From Mesorhizobium sp. M2D.F.Ca.ET.226.01.1.1 (GTDB lineage Bacteria; Pseudomonadota; Alphaproteobacteria; Rhizobiales; Rhizobiaceae): a DNA stretch of 64,000 nt. The position numbers and the translations under genes are program-made. A model generated the notes under the pieces. It saw nothing but the letters and a program-made list of their open reading frames with translations. It did not search any database and was not told the origin of the DNA. The stretch covers positions 124,001 through 188,000 of the forward strand of contig NZ_RZOY02000003.1 in the NCBI RefSeq assembly GCF_004022705.2, in the 5' to 3' direction. This document shows positions 17,884-27,415 of the stretch, in pieces (position 1 is the first letter of the stretch; each line of letters begins with the position of its first letter).

Positions 17884-18870
17884 ATGTCAGCCATGAAGAA
17901 TCCGATCATCGCCGCCGTCGCCTTCGACGGCATCAGCCCCTTCCACCTCTCCGTGCCTTGCCTGGTGTTCGGCGCCGACCGCACCAAACTTGGCCTGCCG
18001 CGCTTCGATTTCCGCGTTTGCGCGATGGAGGAAGGACCCATTCATACCGATGCCGGTTTGAGCATCGTCGTGCCGCATGAGCTTGCCGCGCTCGACGAGG
18101 CCGACATCGTCATCATTCCGAGCTGGAAGGATCTCGATGCGCCTCTGGCCGCGCCGTTCAAGGACGCACTCCAGCGCGCCCATCGGCGCGGCGCGCTGAT
18201 CGTGGGCCTGTGCCTCGGCACCTTCGCCATCGCCGGCGCCGGCCTGCTCGCCGGACGAAGGGTGACGACCCACTGGGCCTATACGGACCAGTTGCAGGCG
18301 CTGCATCCAGACCTCGCGATCGACGCGGATGTCCTCTATGTCGACGACGGCGATATCATTACCTCCGCCGGCGTCGCCGCCGGGCTCGACTGCTGCCTGC
18401 ACATCGTGCGTGCCCGCTACGGGGCGGAGGCCGCCCTTCGGCTGGCCCGCCATGTCGTGCTGTCACCGCACCGGCAGGGCGGCCAGGCGCAGTTCATCGA
18501 GCGCCCGGTTGCGCCGACGCCAAATGCGGATCGTTTCACCCACGCGCTCGACCAGGTGCGCGCGACGCTGGGCGAAGCGCATAGTCTCGACAGCATCGCC
18601 GACATGGCCGGCCTTACCCGCCGCACCTTCACACGCCGCTTCCAGAAGTCGATCGGCACCAGTTTCGGCGACTGGCTTGCCGACCAGCGTGTCGCGCTGG
18701 CGCAAAGGCTGCTGGAGCAGACGGACAAGTCGATAGATATGGTGGCCTTCGAAGCCGGCTTCGGCAGCGCAACCTCGCTCCGCCAGCACTTTTCGGCGCG
18801 GCTGAGAACGTCGCCAATGCAGTATCGGCGGGAGTTCTCCAAGACAGCCGGCGTGCTCACCGCGGCGTGA
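17884..18870 (+). CDS. GlxA-family AraC-type transcriptional regulator
   Basis: This 328-residue protein has an N-terminal DJ-1/PfpI-like domain (about residues 5-190) with the nucleophile-elbow cysteine in VGLCLGTFAIAGAG. A C-terminal AraC DNA-binding domain follows (about 220-320) with two helix-turn-helix motifs (DSIADMAGLTRRTFTRRF and DMVAFEAGFGSATSLRQHF). It would sense a small nitrogen or amide compound and activate target genes. The divergent isochorismatase-like gene is the obvious target. Translation may start at 17884 or at the ATG at 17893. Its 3' end overlaps the convergent acetyltransferase gene by 14 bases. Confidence 0.9.
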   Translation: MSAMKNPIIAAVAFDGISPFHLSVPCLVFGADRTKLGLPRFDFRVCAMEEGPIHTDAGLSIVVPHELAALDEADIVIIPSWKDLDAPLAAPFKDALQRAHRRGALIVGLCLGTFAIAGAGLLAGRRVTTHWAYTDQLQALHPDLAIDADVLYVDDGDIITSAGVAAGLDCCLHIVRARYGAEAALRLARHVVLSPHRQGGQAQFIERPVAPTPNADRFTHALDQVRATLGEAHSLDSIADMAGLTRRTFTRRFQKSIGTSFGDWLADQRVALAQRLLEQTDKSIDMVAFEAGFGSATSLRQHFSARLRTSPMQYRREFSKTAGVLTAA

Positions 18871-19414
18871 CCACCCGCGCCGGGTTGCCCACGACGGTCG
18901 TGTTGGCCGCAACATCGCGTGTCACCACTGCGCCTGCGCCGACGATAGCGCCATCGCCGATCGTAATGCCGGGGAGGATAACCGCGCTGCCGCCGATCCA
19001 GGCATTGTCGCCGATCGTCACCGGTTTCGCGACCTCCAGTCCGGCCAGCCGTCCAGTGGCTTCGCGATGATGCTCGGCGCAGTAGATCTGCACATTGGGC
19101 CCGAGCAGCGTCCTGTTGCCGATGCGGACCGGCGCGGTGTCGAGAACGGTGCAGCCGGCATTGAGGAAGGCGCCGTCGCCGAGGAACAGGTTGAAGCCAT
19201 AGGCGCAATGGAACGGCGCCTCGATGCGGGCTCCCTCGCCCGCGCCGCCAAGCAGCGCCCGCAGGGCCGGAGCGATATTGCCGCGCTGCCGGGGCGGCAG
19301 GCTGTTGTGCTCGAACACCGCATCGCGGGCGGCAAAGCGGAGCGCCTCCAGTTCGTCGTCGATGCAGGTGTACCATTCGCCAGCCGCCAATTTCTCTCGT
19401 TCGCTTTTCGTCAT
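18857..19414 (-). CDS. Maltose/galactoside O-acetyltransferase-like protein
   Basis: This 185-residue enzyme transfers acetyl from acetyl-CoA to a sugar hydroxyl. The N-terminal helical Mac domain (KLAAGEWYTCIDDELEALR) is followed by a left-handed beta-helix of hexapeptide repeats (about residues 70-180). The family active-site histidine is likely in YCAEHHREATGR. The ATG at 19414 gives a canonical MTKSEREKLAAGEWY start. Maltose acetyltransferase (Maa) and NodL/LacA-type proteins are the close possibilities. NodL acetylates Nod factors, but no nod genes are nearby, so the general sugar role is preferred. Confidence 0.88.
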   Translation of the reverse strand: MTKSEREKLAAGEWYTCIDDELEALRFAARDAVFEHNSLPPRQRGNIAPALRALLGGAGEGARIEAPFHCAYGFNLFLGDGAFLNAGCTVLDTAPVRIGNRTLLGPNVQIYCAEHHREATGRLAGLEVAKPVTIGDNAWIGGSAVILPGITIGDGAIVGAGAVVTRDVAANTTVVGNPARVVTPR

Positions 19415-19462
19415 GGCGACGCCTCCAGTTCTGTCTGCTGCCAAAGCATAATCCATCCCCAG

Positions 19463-19509
19463 AGCATGATGCCGAAAAGTGTGGAGCGGTTTTCGGGCAA
19501 CATCATGCT
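19463..19509. repeat. Dispersed intergenic palindrome (core GAAAAGTGTGGAGCGG)
   Basis: The outer arms AGCATGATG (19463-19471) and CATCATGCT (19501-19509) enclose CCGAAAAGTGTGGAGCGG followed by TTTTCGG. This is the best preserved copy of the core also seen at 1702, 7376 and 42874. Confidence 0.8.
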
Positions 19510-19608
19510 TCCTCTCTTTCGACTCAAAAGGCCGTGGCCAAACGCCCGGCCTATGCTAGCCTGCCCTTGCCGGAACCGAGCGAGGTTCCGCGTTTGAGGG
19601 GGTCGATC

Positions 19609-20070
19609 ATGCTTTATCTGCTTGCACTGCTGATAGGTGTCGTTGCCGGCCTGCGCGCCATGACAGCGCCCGCCGCTGTCGCCTGGGGTTCCTATCTCGG
19701 CTGGCTGCCGGTCGCCGGGACCTGGGCGAGCTTCATGGGTCACTGGATCGCCGTTGGCATCTTCACCATCCTGGCCATCGTCGAGCTCGTCACCGACCAG
19801 CTGCCGTCGACGCCGAGCCGCAAGGTGCCGCAGCAGTTCGGCGCGCGTATCGTCATGGGCGCCTTCACCGGCGCGGTGATCGGCGCGACCGGCGGCGCCA
19901 CCATCGGCGGGCTCATCGCCGGTGCGATCGGCGCGGTGATCGGCACGCTGGGCGGCGCCGAAGCGCGCGGCCGGCTGGCCGCGGCCTTCGGCAAGGATCC
20001 GCCCGCCGCGTTCATCGAGGACGCCATCGCAATCATCGGCGGGCTGCTGATCGTGGCTGCCGTCGCATGA
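19609..20070 (+). CDS. DUF4126-family small membrane protein
   Basis: This 153-residue protein is strongly hydrophobic with about four membrane segments and Gly/Ala-rich repeats (GATGGATIGGLIAGAIGAVIG). It matches the pattern of DUF4126, whose function is unknown. GAGGGGG precedes the ATG at 19609. Its stop overlaps the start of the flavoprotein gene by four bases (ATGA at 20067-20070), so the two are probably translated together. Confidence 0.8.
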   Translation: MLYLLALLIGVVAGLRAMTAPAAVAWGSYLGWLPVAGTWASFMGHWIAVGIFTILAIVELVTDQLPSTPSRKVPQQFGARIVMGAFTGAVIGATGGATIGGLIAGAIGAVIGTLGGAEARGRLAAAFGKDPPAAFIEDAIAIIGGLLIVAAVA

Positions 20071-21443
20071 GCGCGAAAGCCTTCGACGCTATCGTCATTG
20101 GCGCCGGACAGGCCGGTACCCCGCTCGCCGGCCGGCTGAATGCGGCCGGCATGAGCGTGGCGCTGATCGAGCGCAAGCTCATCGGTGGCACCTGCGTCAA
20201 CACAGGCTGCATCCCGACCAAGACGATGGTGGCGAGCGCCTACGCCGCCCACCTTGCCCGCCGCGCCGCCGACTATGGCGTCACGGTAACCGGTGCCGTC
20301 GGCGTCGACTACAAGGCGATCAAGGCGCGTAAGGACAAGGTGTCGGGCGCTTCCCGCACAGGACTCGAGACCTGGATCGCGGGCATGGAGAAATGCACGC
20401 TCTACCGCGGCCATGCACGCTTCGAATCCCCCAACACCGTGCGCGTCGGCGAGGATCTGCTCACAGCGCCAAAAATATTCCTCAACACCGGCGGCCGTGC
20501 CTCCGTGCCCGACCTGCCCGGGGTCCACGATATCCCCTATCTCACCAACTCCTCGATGATGGACCTCGATGTGCTGCCCGGCCACCTGATCGTCGTCGGC
20601 GGCAGTTACATCTCGCTCGAATTCGCGCAGATGTTCCGTCGCTTCGGCTCCGAGGTCACGGTGATCGAGAAGGCGCCGCGGCTGACCGGGCGCGAGGACG
20701 AGGACACTTCCGCGGCCATCCAGTCCATCCTCGAAAACGAAGGCATCGCGGTCCATGTCGGCGCCGACGACATCGCGTTCGCGAGGGAAGGCAACGGGAT
20801 CGCCGTCACCTTCTCCGCCGGCAAGCCGCCGGCGGTCGGCTCGCATGTGCTTTTGGCGCTCGGCCGCGTGCCCAACACCGACGATCTCGGTCTCGACAAG
20901 GCCGGCGTCGCGGTCGACCAGCGCGGCTTCATCGTCGTCGACGACCAGCTGCGCACCAACGTGCCCGGGATCTGGGCGATGGGCGACTGCAACGGCAAGG
21001 GCGCGTTCACCCACACCTCCTACAACGATTTCGAGATCGTCGCCGCCAACCTGCTCGACAATGATCCGCGCAAGGTCAGCGACCGCATCGAGGCCTATGC
21101 GCTCTATATCGATCCGCCGCTGGGACGCTGCGGCATGACCGAGGCGGCGGTCAGGAAATCCGGCCGCCGCGCGCTCGTCGGCCAGCGGCCGATGACCCGC
21201 GTCGGCCGTGCCGTCGAAAAGGGCGAGACGCACGGTTTCATGAAGATCCTCGCCGACGCCGACACCGGCGAGATCCTCGGCTGCGCCGTGCTCGGCCCCG
21301 GAGGCGACGAGGCGATCCATTGCGTGCTCGACCTCATGTATGCCAAGGCGCCGATCTCGACGCTGGCGCGCGCCATGCACATCCACCCCAACGTCTCGGA
21401 GCTGCTGCCGACGATCGCCCAGGAACTGAAGCCGCTGGACTAG
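20067..21443 (+). CDS. FAD-dependent pyridine nucleotide-disulfide oxidoreductase
   Basis: This 458-residue flavoprotein belongs to the class I disulfide oxidoreductase family (lipoamide dehydrogenase, mercuric reductase). It has an FAD-binding GAGQAGTPLAGRL (about residues 13-25), the redox-active CVNTGC motif with its two cysteines (about 44-49), an NAD(P) motif VVGGSYISLEFAQ (about 178-190), an ATG-like GDCNG segment and the C-terminal HPNVSE with the catalytic His. No lipoyl or mercury-binding domain is attached, so the substrate is unknown. Its gene overlaps the DUF4126 membrane protein, a possible partner. Confidence 0.9.
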   Translation: MSAKAFDAIVIGAGQAGTPLAGRLNAAGMSVALIERKLIGGTCVNTGCIPTKTMVASAYAAHLARRAADYGVTVTGAVGVDYKAIKARKDKVSGASRTGLETWIAGMEKCTLYRGHARFESPNTVRVGEDLLTAPKIFLNTGGRASVPDLPGVHDIPYLTNSSMMDLDVLPGHLIVVGGSYISLEFAQMFRRFGSEVTVIEKAPRLTGREDEDTSAAIQSILENEGIAVHVGADDIAFAREGNGIAVTFSAGKPPAVGSHVLLALGRVPNTDDLGLDKAGVAVDQRGFIVVDDQLRTNVPGIWAMGDCNGKGAFTHTSYNDFEIVAANLLDNDPRKVSDRIEAYALYIDPPLGRCGMTEAAVRKSGRRALVGQRPMTRVGRAVEKGETHGFMKILADADTGEILGCAVLGPGGDEAIHCVLDLMYAKAPISTLARAMHIHPNVSELLPTIAQELKPLD

Positions 21444-21560
21444 CTGCCTCGCCCACGCCGCTCTCGTCTTTCTGCATTGCTGCGTTGCAACAATGGCGCT
21501 TGTGCGCAGGGCAGGTCGAAAGTCAGTCTCGATTTTGAACCGATTCAGTCCGGACATCCC

Positions 21561-22733
21561 ATGCCGCTGCCGATCCTAGCGCTTGCCATTGCATCCTGCT
21601 GCATCGGTACCACCGAATTTGTGATCATGGGCCTGCTGCCGGAGGTGGCGGCCGATCTTGGCGTCTCGATCCCGTCGGCCGGCCTACTGGTCACCGGCTA
21701 CGCGCTGGGCGTCGTCTTCGGCGCGCCGATCGTTGCCATGGCCACTGCGCAATTGCCCCGCAAGCCGGTGTTGGTCGGGCTCACGGCTTCATTCGTCGTC
21801 GGCAACCTGTTCTGCGCCATCGCGCCTGATTACTGGACGCTGATGGCCGCGCGTGTCTTCACCGCTCTTGGGCACGGGGCTTTCTTCGGCATCGGCTCGG
21901 TCGTTGCGGCCAGCCTGGTCCCGCGCAACAAACGCGCCAGCGCCATGGCGCTGATGTTTGCCGGGCTGACGCTTTCCAACATCCTCGGCGTTCCCGCTGG
22001 CACGGCGCTCGGCGAGGCTTTCGGCTGGCGGGCCACCTTCTTGGCCGTGGTCGGCATCGGCCTTATCTCGGTCGCTGCCATCGCCTGGCTGGTGCCCGCG
22101 GATGTCGCTGAACCGAGCGGTGGCGGCCTGCGCGGCGAGTTGCGCGTGCTTGGCAGGCTGCAGGTCTGGCTAGCGATGCTGATCGCTTCGCTCGCCTCCG
22201 CCAGCCTGTTCGCTGTTTTCACCTACATCAAACCGTATCTGACCGACGTCTCCGGCCTGTCGACGGCGACCGTCACCTGGGTCCTGCTGCTCTTCGGCGC
22301 CGGCATGACCATCGGCAACATCATCGGCGGCAGGCTGGCGGACTGGAAGCTGATGCCGACGGTGATCGGCACGCTGCTTGGCATGGCCGTATTGTTCGTG
22401 GTCTTTGCCAAGCTCGGCGCGATTGCCACGGTCGCCGTCGGCATCGTCTTCCTGTGGGGCATGCTGATCTTCATCGTCGTGCCGCCACTGCAGATTCGTG
22501 TCGTCGAAGCGGCCGCAGAAGGCCCGAACCTTGCCGCCACGCTCAACCAGGGCGCCTTCAATGTCGGCAACGCCAGCGGCGCCTGGATCGGCGGCCTCGC
22601 CATCTCCTGGGGCGTGTCCTACGCCAAGCTGCCGCTGGTCGGCGCGGCGCTGGCGCTTTTGGCCGTCACAGTCGCGGTGCTGTCGCAGGCGCTGGAGCGC
22701 CGCGCAATCCCGCAGACACAGCCGGCTGAATAA
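21561..22733 (+). CDS. MFS transporter, DHA1/AraJ-like
   Basis: This 390-residue protein has about twelve membrane helices and belongs to the major facilitator superfamily sugar-efflux and drug-efflux branch. The opening LPILALAIASCCIGTTEFVIMGLLPEVA, with TTEFVIMGLLP, is typical of AraJ/YdhP-like exporters. The ATG at 21561 is chosen because the in-frame codons before it are not membrane-like. It follows the flavoprotein gene by 117 bases and may have its own promoter. Confidence 0.88.
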   Translation: MPLPILALAIASCCIGTTEFVIMGLLPEVAADLGVSIPSAGLLVTGYALGVVFGAPIVAMATAQLPRKPVLVGLTASFVVGNLFCAIAPDYWTLMAARVFTALGHGAFFGIGSVVAASLVPRNKRASAMALMFAGLTLSNILGVPAGTALGEAFGWRATFLAVVGIGLISVAAIAWLVPADVAEPSGGGLRGELRVLGRLQVWLAMLIASLASASLFAVFTYIKPYLTDVSGLSTATVTWVLLLFGAGMTIGNIIGGRLADWKLMPTVIGTLLGMAVLFVVFAKLGAIATVAVGIVFLWGMLIFIVVPPLQIRVVEAAAEGPNLAATLNQGAFNVGNASGAWIGGLAISWGVSYAKLPLVGAALALLAVTVAVLSQALERRAIPQTQPAE

Positions 22734-22861
22734 GGCTCGGCGTCTTCGCCGTAGCTAGACGATGCAAGGTCCGGCACTCTTGAAGATTGAAGGCGTATTG
22801 CCTTCACCATCCGGATGAAATCCAGTTGCGCAGGCCTCCATTCGCCGCTATGGGAGTCACC

Positions 22862-22906
22862 ATGAACATGCGCTCGAACAAGACCATTTGGTGGTGGGCT
22901 CGCTGA
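22862..22906 (+). CDS. trpL: trp leader peptide (14 residues)
   Basis: The short frame encodes MNMRSNKTIWWWAR, with three consecutive Trp codons just before the end. The length, the tandem tryptophans and the terminal WWWAR are as in the Sinorhizobium meliloti leader peptide. Ribosome stalling at these codons would decide between the antiterminator and the terminator that follow. In S. meliloti this peptide (peTrpL) and the attenuated RNA also act in trans. Confidence 0.93.
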   Translation: MNMRSNKTIWWWAR

Positions 22907-22985
22907 CAGCGGCCGGTTCGTGCGTGTGCGCGTGAAAGTAGAGGGTGGCCGCAGCGGAATGTCCGGGCGGCCATTTGTTTTTTAG
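22907..22985 (+). promoter_or_regulatory. trp attenuator
   Basis: The terminator stem is TGGCCGC (22946-22952) with GCGGCCA (22967-22973), followed by TTTGTTTTTT. GCGGCC (22909-22914), right after the leader stop, can instead pair with GGCCGC (22947-22952) to form an antiterminator. These alternative pairings are the hallmark of Trp-codon-driven attenuation. Termination would release a small RNA of the rnTrpL type. Confidence 0.9.
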
Positions 22986-23029
22986 AGCCATTCCCGGGTC
23001 CGTTGCCCAAAACGCTGATGGAGACGGCA

Positions 23030-25219
23030 ATGACGACTAAAGTTCTGGACAACGGGGCCGAGCGCTTCGTCACTGCCGGCGGAGTGACGATCACCCGCGA
23101 ACGGCACGACAGGCCCTATGAAGGCGCGATCGATGCCTATGTCGACGGCCTGAATTCGCGCCGCGGCGCGGTCTTCTCCTCCAACTACGAATATCCGGGC
23201 CGCTACACGCGTTGGGACACGGCCATCATCGATCCGCCGCTGGTTATCTCCGCGCGAGGTCGTGCCATGCGCATCGAAGCGCTGAACATGCGCGGCGAAG
23301 TCTTGCTGCCGGTGATCGGCAAGGCATTGGCCGCTCTTGGTGATGTCACCATCGCCGAGGCGTCCAAAACACTCATACGCCTCGATATCGCGAAGCCCGG
23401 CCGCGTCTTCACCGAGGAGGAGCGCAGCCGCGTTCCGTCAGTCTTCACCGTGCTGCGCGCCATCACGGCTTTGTTCAAGACCGCCGAGGACGCCAATCTC
23501 GGCCTTTACGGCGCCTTCGGCTACGACCTCGCCTTCCAGTTCGACCCGGTCGACTACAAGCTCGAGCGCAAGCCGAGCCAGCGCGACCTCGTGCTGTTCC
23601 TGCCCGACGAGATCCTGGTCGTCGACCATTACTCGACCAAGGCCTGGACCGACCGTTACGACTATTCCGGCGACGGGTTTTCGACCGAAGGCCTAGCACG
23701 CGAAGCCCATGCCGAGCCGTTCAAGACCGCCGATCGCATCCCGCCGCGCGGCGACCATGAGCCGGGCGAATATGCCAACCTGGTGCGCCGGGCCATGGAG
23801 AGCTTCAAGCGCGGCGACCTGTTCGAGGTCGTGCCTGGACAGATGTTCTACGAGCGCTGCGAGACCCAGCCTTCCGACATTTCGCGCAAGCTGAAATCGA
23901 TCAACCCCTCGCCCTATTCCTTCTTCATCAATCTCGGCGAGAACGAATATCTGATCGGCGCTTCGCCGGAAATGTTCGTGCGCGTCAACGGCCGGCGCGT
24001 CGAGACCTGCCCGATCTCGGGCACGATCAAGCGCGGCGACGACGCCATTTCCGACTCCGAGCAGATCCTGAAGCTGCTCAACTCCAAGAAGGATGAGTCC
24101 GAGCTCACCATGTGCTCGGATGTCGACCGCAACGACAAGTCGCGCGTCTGCGAGCCGGGCTCGGTGCGCGTCATCGGCCGCCGCCAGATCGAGATGTATT
24201 CGCGCCTGATCCACACCGTCGACCATATCGAGGGGCGGCTGCGCGAAGGCATGGACGCTTTCGACGCGTTTCTCTCCCACGCCTGGGCCGTCACCGTCAC
24301 CGGCGCGCCGAAACTGTGGGCCATGCGCTTCATCGAGCAGAACGAGAAGAGCCCGCGCGCCTGGTACGGCGGCGCGATCGGCATGGTCAATTTCAACGGC
24401 GACATGAACACCGGGCTGACCTTGCGCACCATCCGCATCAAGGACGGCATTGCCGAGGTGCGCGCCGGCGCCACATTGCTCTTCGACAGCGTGCCCGAGG
24501 AAGAAGAAGCCGAAACCGAACTGAAGGCATCCGCCATGCTCTCCGCCATCCGCGACGCCAAGACCGGCAACGCCACCGGAACCGAGCGCACCACTGCGCG
24601 CGTCGGCGACGGCGTCAACATCCTGCTCGTCGACCACGAGGACTCCTTCGTTCACACGCTGGCCAATTATTTCCGCCAGACCGGCGCCAACGTCTCCACC
24701 GTGCGCACCCCGGTGCCGGAGGAGGTCTTCGAGCGTCTGAAGCCCGACCTCGTCGTGCTGTCGCCCGGCCCGGGCACGCCGAAGGATTTCGACTGCGCGG
24801 CCACAATCAAAAGGGCGCGCGCCCGCGACCTGCCGATCTTCGGCGTCTGCCTCGGCCTGCAGGCCCTGGCCGAAGCCTATGGCGGCGAGCTCAGGCAACT
24901 GCATATCCCGATGCACGGCAAGCCGTCGCGCATCCGTGTCTCCAAGCCCGGCATCATCTTCTCGGGGCTGCCCAAGGAAGTGACCGTCGGCCGTTATCAC
25001 TCGATCTTCGCGGATCCGGTGCGGCTGCCCGACGGTTTCGTGGTCACCGCCGAGACCGAGGACGGCATCATCATGGCCTTCGAGCACCGCAAGGAGCCGA
25101 TCGCCGCGGTGCAGTTCCATCCGGAATCGATCATGACGCTCGGTCACAATGCCGGCATGCGCATCATCGAAAACATCGTCGCCCATCTGCCGCGCAAGGC
25201 CAAGGAAAAGGCCGCCTAG
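23030..25219 (+). CDS. trpE(G): Anthranilate synthase, fused TrpE-TrpG
   Basis: This enzyme makes anthranilate from chorismate and glutamine, the first step of tryptophan synthesis. The 729 residues equal the rhizobial fused form. The TrpE part (about 1-510) has the chorismate-binding IGASPEMFV, a GTIKRG motif and [18 protein letters not shown]. The TrpG amidotransferase (about 530-729) has [15 protein letters not shown], the nucleophile Cys in GVCLGLQ and the His/Glu pair in QFHPES. The ATG at 23030 follows GGAGA; an in-frame TTG at 23003 is less likely. Regulation is by the leader peptide at 22862. Confidence 0.97.
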   Translation: MTTKVLDNGAERFVTAGGVTITRERHDRPYEGAIDAYVDGLNSRRGAVFSSNYEYPGRYTRWDTAIIDPPLVISARGRAMRIEALNMRGEVLLPVIGKALAALGDVTIAEASKTLIRLDIAKPGRVFTEEERSRVPSVFTVLRAITALFKTAEDANLGLYGAFGYDLAFQFDPVDYKLERKPSQRDLVLFLPDEILVVDHYSTKAWTDRYDYSGDGFSTEGLAREAHAEPFKTADRIPPRGDHEPGEYANLVRRAMESFKRGDLFEVVPGQMFYERCETQPSDISRKLKSINPSPYSFFINLGENEYLIGASPEMFVRVNGRRVETCPISGTIKRGDDAISDSEQILKLLNSKKDESELTMCSDVDRNDKSRVCEPGSVRVIGRRQIEMYSRLIHTVDHIEGRLREGMDAFDAFLSHAWAVTVTGAPKLWAMRFIEQNEKSPRAWYGGAIGMVNFNGDMNTGLTLRTIRIKDGIAEVRAGATLLFDSVPEEEEAETELKASAMLSAIRDAKTGNATGTERTTARVGDGVNILLVDHEDSFVHTLANYFRQTGANVSTVRTPVPEEVFERLKPDLVVLSPGPGTPKDFDCAATIKRARARDLPIFGVCLGLQALAEAYGGELRQLHIPMHGKPSRIRVSKPGIIFSGLPKEVTVGRYHSIFADPVRLPDGFVVTAETEDGIIMAFEHRKEPIAAVQFHPESIMTLGHNAGMRIIENIVAHLPRKAKEKAA

Positions 25220-25232
25220 GCGGCACGTCGGG

Positions 25233-26180
25233 ATGAATGCGGCAATGACGATGACGACGGCGGAAGCAAAGGCGGCGGCCAGGCAAAAGGTCGCCAGCCT
25301 TGCGTTCTGGTCGATCGTCGTTGCCGGCGTCGTGTTCGTCCTCAAGGTCGTCGCCTGGTACATCACCGGTTCGGTCGCGCTCTATTCGGACGCGGCGGAA
25401 TCGATCGTCAACGTCATCGCCTCGGCCGCCGCCTTCTGGGCGATTCAGGTCAGCTACAAGCCCGCCGACCAGGACCATCCCTTCGGCCATCACAAGGCCG
25501 AATACTTCTCCGCCGTTCTTGAGGGCGTGCTGATCGTCGTCGCGGCCCTCCTGATCCTCAACGAGGTCTGGCAGTCCTGGCAGCATCCGGCCCCGCTCGA
25601 GCAGCCCTGGAAGGGCCTTGCCGTCAACGGCGTGGCGACCGTCATGAATGCCATTTGGGCCTGGGCGCTGATCCGCACCGGCCGCAACGCGAAATCGCCG
25701 GCCCTGACCGCCGATGGCCAGCACATCATGACTGACGTGGTGACGTCAGTAGGCGTGTTCGGCGGCCTTGTCGGCGCAATTCTCACCGGCTGGCAGATCC
25801 TCGATCCGGCGCTCGCCGTGATCGTCGCGCTCAACATCCTGTGGCAGGGCTGGCACGTCATCGGCTCGTCGATGAGCGGGCTGATGGACCGCGCCGTCGA
25901 CAGTCAGGAAAACATGCAGATCCGCGATATCATCTCGGCCAACTCGAAGGGCGCGCTGGAGGTGCATGATCTCAAGACGCGCATTGCCGGCCGTGCCACC
26001 TTCATCGAGTTCCACCTCGTCGTCGACGCCGACATGTCGGTCGGCGCCAGCCATGTCATCTGCGACCGCATCGAGGACGCGCTGAAAGCCGAAATCCCCT
26101 CGGTGCGCGTCACCATCCATGTCGAGCCGGACGACGAGGCAAAGCTGCCGAAAGGCACGACCGCAGTACCTTTCGCTTAG
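25233..26180 (+). CDS. Cation diffusion facilitator transporter
   Basis: This 315-residue inner-membrane protein exports divalent metal ions in exchange for protons. It has about six membrane helices (residues about 20-210) and a C-terminal cytoplasmic metal-sensing domain (about 220-300). The metal sites are visible as YSDAAESIVN in helix 2 and HPFGHHKAEY after it, and a second Asp/His set (TADGQHIMTDV) lies in helix 5. The pattern resembles FieF/YiiP. The gene begins 13 bases after trpE(G) and may be transcribed with it. Start choice between 25233 and the ATG at 25245 is open. Confidence 0.9.
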   Translation: MNAAMTMTTAEAKAAARQKVASLAFWSIVVAGVVFVLKVVAWYITGSVALYSDAAESIVNVIASAAAFWAIQVSYKPADQDHPFGHHKAEYFSAVLEGVLIVVAALLILNEVWQSWQHPAPLEQPWKGLAVNGVATVMNAIWAWALIRTGRNAKSPALTADGQHIMTDVVTSVGVFGGLVGAILTGWQILDPALAVIVALNILWQGWHVIGSSMSGLMDRAVDSQENMQIRDIISANSKGALEVHDLKTRIAGRATFIEFHLVVDADMSVGASHVICDRIEDALKAEIPSVRVTIHVEPDDEAKLPKGTTAVPFA

Positions 26181-26216
26181 CAGAGCGCGAAGGTCTGTCG
26201 AGATTTAGGTCGGACC

Positions 26217-27317
26217 TTACGGAGCACATGCCCACTGCGGCATCGGCTGCAGCCGATAGACCTTGTCGTCCGACTTGGTCTTGCCATGCGCCGCCTTCGA
26301 GCACAGATCGACGACCGCGACCGCATTGTTGGGGTTGGCCACCATCATCGTGCCATTGGCGCCGCGCTTCAGGAAAATCTCCTTCTGCGAGATGTCGCAG
26401 GAAAAGTCGCTCATCTTCGAGCTGGCCGAGCAGCGCCACTGGTCAGCCTCGCCCTGACAGGAATAGGTCTGCGTGACCTTGGCGCCCTTTTGCCCGGTCG
26501 TCACCGAAACGGCGATGTCCGCCCCGTCGGGCCAGTTCGCGGTATCCCCCCCTGCCGCGAAGGAAGCGAGCTCGACCGGTCCGCGGAAGACGCGGATCGA
26601 TCGCGTCAGCTGGTTGGGATGCGACTTCAGATGCGCATCGTCATAGTCACGCCCGAAACAGAAGGGCTGGTCGGGCTTCAGCCGCACGCGCAGCGGGTCG
26701 CCCAGGGCCGGGTCGATCGGGTCGATGCGCGCGAACTCAGCCTTGCAGCTCTCTGCCGGCATCGGATCGAGCTTGAAATTATCGTCCTCGCTGCCCAGCG
26801 CCTGCCTGTTGTACTCCGCTTTGTTCATCTGTTCGGCGGCATCGGGGTCGAGATAGATGTCGGGAGAGAGACCGGACAGAAGCAGCTTGCCTTTGTCGTC
26901 GACCTTCAGCGAGGCAAGCGTCCGGTCGCAATCCATGCCGCAGCGAATGCCGCTCGACGGATCGCTCGGGTCGTTCTTGTTGCACCAACTGCCCGCCCAT
27001 TCCGGCTTCTTGGCATCGCGCACCGTGGTGGTGAGAAAGCCGGTATAGGACGTATTCTGGTTGGCCGCGGGTTCCTCATTCGGCCGGCTGACCGGATCGT
27101 GGCCATAGAAGAAGAAAATACGCGCCACCTTCTGGTGTGGGTGTGCCTTGAGATGAGCGGCGTCATAGATACGGCCAAAGCAGGCATCGGCGCCGTTGGG
27201 GCTCAGTTCCTTAAGGCTGAGAGTGTTGTCGGCGCGCGTCTCACCGGCGAAAGCGGCAAGGGCAGCGCAAAGCAGCGCGCCAGCCATGGTCCTCGCTACC
27301 ATGGTCCTCGATGTCAT
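26217..27317 (-). CDS. Periplasmic protein with a duplicated CFGRxYDxAHLKxHP motif
   Basis: I do not recognise this 366-residue protein. A Sec signal peptide (MAGALLCAALAAFAGETRA) ends near residue 29, and GGGAGGAGG precedes the ATG. Two copies of one motif stand out: CFGRIYDAAHLKAHPHQ near residues 47-63 and CFGRDYDDAHLKSHPNQ near 221-237. Each is followed by a strand with aromatic residues (RIFFFYG, RSIRVFRG). The halves therefore look like an internal duplication. Several cysteines (about eleven) could form disulfides. It diverges from a secreted DsrE-like protein. Function unknown. Confidence 0.75.
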   Translation of the reverse strand: MTSRTMVARTMAGALLCAALAAFAGETRADNTLSLKELSPNGADACFGRIYDAAHLKAHPHQKVARIFFFYGHDPVSRPNEEPAANQNTSYTGFLTTTVRDAKKPEWAGSWCNKNDPSDPSSGIRCGMDCDRTLASLKVDDKGKLLLSGLSPDIYLDPDAAEQMNKAEYNRQALGSEDDNFKLDPMPAESCKAEFARIDPIDPALGDPLRVRLKPDQPFCFGRDYDDAHLKSHPNQLTRSIRVFRGPVELASFAAGGDTANWPDGADIAVSVTTGQKGAKVTQTYSCQGEADQWRCSASSKMSDFSCDISQKEIFLKRGANGTMMVANPNNAVAVVDLCSKAAHGKTKSDDKVYRLQPMPQWACAP

Positions 27318-27415
27318 GTGATCCTCCTCCCGCCGACCGGACTGGGGTATGCTAGTCCAGGAGCGCCGCCCGGACCATGCAAAATCATGCGAGGCGGCAA
27401 GGCAAGGAGGACACT

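Noticed and set aside
19740..21557. A 605-residue minus-strand open frame over the flavoprotein gene
   Set aside because: It is antisense to a gene with a clear CVNTGC redox motif and FAD-binding site.
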